Of a stretch of 9,150 nt of DNA, positions 5,533-9,150 are shown piece after piece. This stretch comes from Bacteroidota bacterium (GTDB taxonomy: Bacteria > Bacteroidota > Bacteroidia > Chitinophagales > Chitinophagaceae): positions 1 to 9,150 of the forward strand of contig JAEVZP010000046.1 in assembly GCA_023392185.1 (NCBI GenBank). The letters run 5' to 3'. Numbering within the stretch: the first letter of the stretch is position 1; the number at the start of each line of letters is the position of its first letter. Position numbers and translations under genes: made by a program. The notes under the pieces were generated by a model. The model had not been told where the DNA came from, did not search any database, and saw only the letters and a list, made by a program, of their open reading frames with translations.

Positions 5533-6954
5533 TTAACCTCGCTTGTAGCGCGCCACCAGCTCGGTGACAGCGCTGCGACGCAGATAATCCGGGTTCAGAT
5601 CGGTGAAGGTTTTCAGGCGCTTGGGCGCACCGCGCAGGGCCGTTTCCAGTTGCAGGAGCGCTTCCTTCGATTTTCCCATTTCCAGCAATAAGGCCGCATC
5701 ATAATAGCGCAGGTCGGGCTTGTCGCCCAGGTGCTCCCGTGCAAACTCCAGCTGAGTGAGCGCTTCTTCATAATAGCCGCCGAGGTACAGGCCCCGGATC
5801 AGCGTCGTCCAGGTCGTTTTGTTGGCCGGTTTCAGCCGCACGGCGTTCAGATAACACACCAGCGCCTCGCTGGTAGCCTCCATCGCCATGAGGCAGTTGC
5901 CGAGCGCCATGCAGTAGGATGCGTTTTCCTTATCGAGGTTGAGGGCAATGCCAAAGGCACGGGCCGCTTTTTCCCAGTCCTGCTCCCGGGCATAGGTTTC
6001 CCCGATTTTAAAGAAAATGCCGTCATCCTGCGGCGACAGGTGCGAAGCCTGCCGGTAGTAGTAACGGGCTTTGCTGAAGTTTTTCTGCTTTTCCCAGCAA
6101 TACCCCATGGCCTCGTAGATCACGTCTTCCGGCTTGGCAATCTCCAGGTGTTTTTCCAGCACTTCAATGGCCCGCTCATACCACTTCAGGCGCATATACG
6201 CATCGGCCATATTGCGGTAGGCAAACTCGAAGTTTTCATCGATCGCCACACAGAACTCATAAGCATCAATAGCTTTCTCCCACAGCTTCAGGCCCTGATA
6301 GGCAGCGCCAAGGTTAAACCAGGCCAACGCGTTGTATGGGTCTTTGTCGGTCAGCTCGGTATGGATCTCTACGCTTTCCTCCAGCCGCCCGGTAAATTCG
6401 GCCCAGAAGCAAATCTTTTGCAGCGCTTCTTCCTGACGCGGGGCCACGGAAAGCACTTTTTTGAGCGTATCGAACACTTTTTCAAAATCTTCGCCCTCGT
6501 CATACACATCAGCCAGCTCCAGCGACAGCTCAATCCACTCCCGGCCTTTGAAGTGCGGTGCCTCGCTTTCGAGCAGCGCGGCGGCGGCATCGTGCCGAAA
6601 CTGACTTACCAGAATATCGGCGCGCAGCAACACGCTTTCGAGGTTATGAGCATCGTGGGTATCCAGCTCATCGAGCACCTTGAGGGCCTGGCCGTATTTC
6701 TGCCCGTTGGTCAGGATTTCGGCCTTCAGGAGCAGAACCGAAGCAGAAAAAGGATAGTAGGTACGGGCAATATCGCAGGCCAGCAAGGCCTGTTCTTCGT
6801 TGTTGGTCTGAAAGAAATATTCAGCCACTTTCTCAAACTCATCTTCATCCAGCAGGCCGCCAGCCACGCCGTTTTTGATATTATCAAACCGCTGCAAAAG
6901 CATTTCCATGTAAGCCTGGTCATCTTCGAGGTACTCATCATCGTCATCAAACAT
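5533..6954 (-). CDS. Tetratricopeptide-repeat protein, cytoplasmic
   Basis: The 473-residue product opens with a very acidic segment (MFDDDDEYLEDD) and then consists almost entirely of helical TPR units. The clearest are at about 140-173, 209-242 (AWFNLGAAYQGLKLWEKAIDAYEFCVAIDE), 244-277, 279-310, 312-345, 347-378 and 416-444, each with the W/L-G-Y-A-P pattern typical of TPRs. There is no signal peptide or membrane segment, so it probably acts as a cytoplasmic protein-interaction scaffold; partners and process are unknown. The frame extends upstream to 7038, but that stretch runs into the terminator hairpin. The ATG at 6954 has an AAAAGGA Shine-Dalgarno-like site 7 nt upstream (6962-6968) and a TATCTTTG promoter box just before it, which decide the start. 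It is separated from the upstream lipoprotein gene by a strong terminator, so it is likely transcribed alone. Confidence 0.88.
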   Translation of the reverse strand: MFDDDDEYLEDDQAYMEMLLQRFDNIKNGVAGGLLDEDEFEKVAEYFFQTNNEEQALLACDIARTYYPFSASVLLLKAEILTNGQKYGQALKVLDELDTHDAHNLESVLLRADILVSQFRHDAAAALLESEAPHFKGREWIELSLELADVYDEGEDFEKVFDTLKKVLSVAPRQEEALQKICFWAEFTGRLEESVEIHTELTDKDPYNALAWFNLGAAYQGLKLWEKAIDAYEFCVAIDENFEFAYRNMADAYMRLKWYERAIEVLEKHLEIAKPEDVIYEAMGYCWEKQKNFSKARYYYRQASHLSPQDDGIFFKIGETYAREQDWEKAARAFGIALNLDKENASYCMALGNCLMAMEATSEALVCYLNAVRLKPANKTTWTTLIRGLYLGGYYEEALTQLEFAREHLGDKPDLRYYDAALLLEMGKSKEALLQLETALRGAPKRLKTFTDLNPDYLRRSAVTELVARYKRG

Positions 6955-6972
6955 AGTCGGGTCCTTTTCTCC

Positions 6973-6980
6973 CAAAGATA
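6973..6980 (-). promoter_or_regulatory. Promoter -7 box for the TPR gene
   Basis: On the minus strand this reads TATCTTTG, an exact match to the Bacteroidota -7 consensus TAnnTTTG, 18 bp upstream of the ATG at 6954. No good TTTG -33 box is seen at the usual spacing, so the promoter would rest mainly on the -7 element. Confidence 0.5.
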
Positions 6981-7021
6981 AGGCACAGAAAGGGGAGTTG
7001 GAGCCGCCCGCCGGACAAAAG

Positions 7022-7069
7022 AAAAAGCCTTCCTGCAACCACCTTTGGCCGGTTGCAGGAAGGCTTTTT
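7022..7069 (-). terminator. Strong intrinsic terminator after the lipoprotein gene
   Basis: A perfect 19-bp inverted repeat, arms 7022-7040 (AAAAAGCCTTCCTGCAACC) and 7051-7069, surrounds a 10-nt loop. The GC-rich 14-bp core is flanked by A5 and T5, so it can terminate in either direction. It lies 22 bp past the lipoprotein stop and upstream of the TPR promoter, insulating the two genes. Confidence 0.92.
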
Positions 7070-7091
7070 GAAGTTTCCTTTAAAGAAAATA

Positions 7092-7514
7092 TTATTCTGT
7101 CACCACTGTATTCAGCGGCAGCGAGAGGTTGATTACCTGGTTTTCGGTGAGTGTATAGGCAATTCCCCCGGTAACCACTTTGGGCTCTCTGAAAGTAGAG
7201 GTCGGCAGATAGCCGGTGCCTTCGATATAATAGCGCCCTTTGTAGAGGCTTGGGAACAGGGCCTGCCCGGCGGTAGAAGGCAGCGAAACGACGTCGGCGC
7301 TGTCATCCCAGGCAAGCGGGTTGGCAGGTGCTGCGGTTGCCCCGTAGCGGATGCGTACCCGGCCATTTTCCAGCGGAACGCCGTTGTGATTCAGCGAGAT
7401 GCGCAGGGCAGCGGGTCCGCCTTTGCCGGCCACTTCTGTCACCTTATGGTCTTTCTTGCAGCCGATGGCCAGCAGCAGCCCTGCAGCCAGGGCGGAACAG
7501 TACAATGCTTTCAT
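7092..7514 (-). CDS. Small lipoprotein with a predicted beta-sandwich domain
   Basis: The 140-residue product begins MKALYCSALAAGLLLAIGCKKDHK, a short lipoprotein signal with Cys19 as the likely lipidated residue. The lipobox LAIGC is slightly atypical, with Ala at -3. Lysine and aspartate follow the Cys, as in many Bacteroidota lipoproteins. The mature part (about 35-140) alternates short strands and turns: ALRISLNHNGVPLENGRVRI, a GKYYIEGTGYL-like motif at 93-103 (GRYYIEGTGYL), VTGGIAYTL (114-122). This resembles the carboxypeptidase-regulatory/transthyretin-like small lipoproteins common in Chitinophagaceae. No enzymatic residues are apparent and the function is unknown. It lies 43 bp downstream of the GHL10 gene but has its own promoter overlapping that gene's end and a strong terminator after it, so it is probably a monocistronic unit. 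Confidence 0.8.
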   Translation of the reverse strand: MKALYCSALAAGLLLAIGCKKDHKVTEVAGKGGPAALRISLNHNGVPLENGRVRIRYGATAAPANPLAWDDSADVVSLPSTAGQALFPSLYKGRYYIEGTGYLPTSTFREPKVVTGGIAYTLTENQVINLSLPLNTVVTE

Positions 7515-7532
7515 ACGATCAATGCGGAGGGC

Positions 7533-7562
7533 TAAAGATACAATTTATCGCGGGCCGTCAAA
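7533..7562 (-). promoter_or_regulatory. Bacteroidota-type promoter of the lipoprotein gene
   Basis: On the minus strand TTTG (7562-7559), an 18-bp spacer, and TATCTTTA (7540-7533) fit the TTTG / TAnnTTTG consensus with a single mismatch. The -7 box is 18 bp upstream of the ATG at 7514. The -33 box overlaps the last codons of the upstream GHL10 gene, which ends at 7558. Confidence 0.65.
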
Positions 7563-9093
7563 GCCTTTTTGCCAGCGTGGCCGCCGGACTCTCGTTCCAA
7601 AGCCGGTCCAGCGCCGTTACCACATAAACCACCTTGGTGCCACGCGTGTTGAAAGGATCGGTGTAGTGCAGGTCGCGCGTTAAGGCAATCAGGCGCTCGG
7701 CGCGTTCTAAATTGATGGGCTCGTTTTCGGCAAACCGGTACACGGCATAGCGCACCGGCTCCCGGCCCGCCGAAGGCGACGGCTTCCACTGCAATTGCGT
7801 GCCACCCTCGGTAGGACTGAGCTGCAGGGCCACCGGCGCAGCAGGCGCTTCCTTTTGGATCCACGGCATGGCCGGCGGCAGCGCAATCGACGGATTGTAG
7901 AACTGACGCAGCGAATCGGCCAGCATAGAAGAGATTTTCCGGAATGAAACGGCGCTGTAAAAGGCATAGCCGGTCGGCACGTTCAGCGCACGGATGGCCC
8001 GGATCTGGGAAAGCACTTCGCCCGGCGTTTTCCAGCAGGCCGGGCAGTTGGGCTCGGCCATGCGATACACGCCCAGCCCGTAATACACGTGGCGGTTGTA
8101 TTTCCATTGGTTCCACCACGGCATCAGCACCTCAAAAGGCGCCGAGCGGTGGCCGTGCTCCCAGTAGAGCTGCGGCAAAATATAATCGGCCCAGCCTTTT
8201 TCCTGCCACAGCAACACGTCGGCATACAGGTCGTCGTAGTTGGTCGTGGTTGTCGGCCGGGTATCGGAGCCGCGCACCGGGTCTTTGGCCCGGCTGCGCC
8301 AGATGCCAAAAGGCGAAATGCCGATCTTCACCCAGGACTTTACGGCACGAACCGAGTCATACATCGCTTTCACAAACGCGTTCACATTTTCGCGCCGCCA
8401 GTCGGCGCGGCTCAACCCGTTGGGATTATAACGGCCAAAGGAAGCACCATCGCCAAATTCCTGTCCGGCAACTTTATAGGGATAAAAATAATCGTCGATG
8501 TGCACCGCATCAATGTCGTAACGGCGCGCGCAGTCGGCAATCACCCGCAGGCTGTATTCCCGGGCAGCCGGATTTCCGGGATCCAGATAAGATTTGCCGC
8601 CGTAGTGAATCACCCAGTCGGGACGCGTACGGGTGATATGGCCTTCGGGGTTGAGGTTCTTTTTACTGTCGGTCAGCGCGCGAAACGGGTTAAACCAGGC
8701 ATGCAGTTCCATGTGGCGCTTGTGAGCTTCTTCCACCCAAAACTGAAGCGGATCATAATAAGGCTCCGGCGCGCGGCCGGTTTTGCCGGTCAGGAAGCGG
8801 CTCCACGGCTCCAGCGAACTGGGGTAAAACGCATCGGCTACCGGGCGCACCTGCAGGATCACTACATTGCAGCCAATGCCGTGCAGAAAATCCAGTTGCC
8901 GGATCGCCTCGGCTTTTTGGGCTTCGGTGGAAAGACCCGGTTTGGAAGGCCAGTCGATATTGGAAACAGTGGCTACCCAGGCCGCCCGGAACTCGCGCTT
9001 GGGCATCGGCCAGGATTCCGGCGCAACGGGCTGGGCATGGATACGGAAAGACAAGGTCAGGAGCAGCAGCATCCCGACAAAAAACTTTTTCAT
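7558..9093 (-). CDS. Secreted GHL10-type glycoside hydrolase-like protein with C-terminal Fn3-like domain
   Basis: The 511-residue product has an N-terminal signal peptide (MKKFFVGMLLLLTLSFRIHA, cleavage likely after A20 before Q21). The glycosyl-hydrolase-like 10 domain (formerly DUF187) spans about 34-400. It opens with REFRAAWVATVSNIDWPS (33-50) and includes VILQVRPVADAFYPS (78-92), LHAWFNPFRA (130-139), DIDAVHIDDYFYPY (193-206) with the acidic pair typical of the presumed active site, KIGISPFGIWR (256-266) and DYILPQLYWE (303-312). A fibronectin-III-like module (about 417-511, PVALQLSPTEGG to WNESPAATL) follows. GHL10 members include E. coli DigH (YddW), which cuts denuded peptidoglycan strands, so a cell-wall glycosidase in the periplasm or at the surface is a reasonable inference; the substrate is not shown by sequence. 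I chose the ATG at 9093 because it starts a proper signal peptide; a TTG four codons upstream is less likely. Confidence 0.9.
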   Translation of the reverse strand: MKKFFVGMLLLLTLSFRIHAQPVAPESWPMPKREFRAAWVATVSNIDWPSKPGLSTEAQKAEAIRQLDFLHGIGCNVVILQVRPVADAFYPSSLEPWSRFLTGKTGRAPEPYYDPLQFWVEEAHKRHMELHAWFNPFRALTDSKKNLNPEGHITRTRPDWVIHYGGKSYLDPGNPAAREYSLRVIADCARRYDIDAVHIDDYFYPYKVAGQEFGDGASFGRYNPNGLSRADWRRENVNAFVKAMYDSVRAVKSWVKIGISPFGIWRSRAKDPVRGSDTRPTTTTNYDDLYADVLLWQEKGWADYILPQLYWEHGHRSAPFEVLMPWWNQWKYNRHVYYGLGVYRMAEPNCPACWKTPGEVLSQIRAIRALNVPTGYAFYSAVSFRKISSMLADSLRQFYNPSIALPPAMPWIQKEAPAAPVALQLSPTEGGTQLQWKPSPSAGREPVRYAVYRFAENEPINLERAERLIALTRDLHYTDPFNTRGTKVVYVVTALDRLWNESPAATLAKRL

Positions 9094-9124
9094 CGCAGCA
9101 AACAAAAAGGGGTGTGGGAGGCTG

Positions 9125-9132
9125 CAAAACTA
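9125..9132 (-). promoter_or_regulatory. Promoter -7 box for the GHL10 gene
   Basis: On the minus strand this is TAGTTTTG, an exact TAnnTTTG match 31 bp upstream of the ATG at 9093. The window ends 18 bp further upstream, so the expected TTTG -33 box would fall at or just beyond the right edge and cannot be checked. Confidence 0.5.
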
Positions 9133-9150
9133 CGGGTAACGCTTCCGGCG

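Noticed and set aside
5731..6981. A 416-codon open frame on the plus strand, antisense to the TPR gene
   Set aside because: The minus-strand frame has clear TPR repeats, a promoter box and a ribosome-binding site. The plus frame has no recognisable domain and is a GC-bias shadow.
6955..7038. An N-terminal extension of the TPR protein
   Set aside because: It would run through the terminator hairpin and over the TATCTTTG box and ribosome-binding site that serve the ATG at 6954.

Overview
The window reads as a chromosomal segment of a Bacteroidota bacterium, probably of the Chitinophagaceae or a close relative. The reasons are three promoter-like sites matching the phylum's TTTG / TAnnTTTG consensus, weak or absent Shine-Dalgarno sequences, a small 'CKKD' lipoprotein, and short GTCATCCC-type and CCCTCC-type palindromic repeats of a kind common in these genomes. 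The family is inferred from the sequence alone.

Left third (1-3499, minus strand): a type III restriction-modification locus. Transcription runs leftward from mod (1367-3499, beta-class DNA-adenine methyltransferase) to res (starts at 1128 and runs off the left edge; helicase/endonuclease subunit). The 238 bp between them is packed with 17-bp tandem repeats and a MITE-like 90-bp palindromic element. Related elements also lie inside mod. One 114-bp element sits in frame near the C-terminus between 7-bp direct repeats. A larger composite of about 280 bp sits in frame between the N-terminal region and the methyltransferase core. The putative target-recognition part of mod is clearly more AT-rich than the rest of the gene.

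Middle (3500-5532): a 335-bp divergent spacer with imperfect repeats is followed by ubiX (flavin prenyltransferase, plus) and a YkuK-type RNase H-fold protein (plus). These are separated and followed by repeat-bearing spacers of about 330 bp.

Right part (5533-9093, all minus): reading leftward in transcription order, a secreted GHL10-type glycoside hydrolase-like protein with a C-terminal fibronectin-III-like domain, a small lipoprotein, a very strong hairpin terminator, and a 473-residue cytoplasmic TPR protein. Each has its own promoter-like -7 box, so they look like separate transcription units rather than one operon.

I see no wholly new multi-gene system. The most unusual content is the colonisation of a type III Mod gene, and of the mod-res junction, by short palindromic elements that remain translated, together with the composition break over the specificity region. 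No tRNA, rRNA, CRISPR array, transposase or phage gene was recognised.
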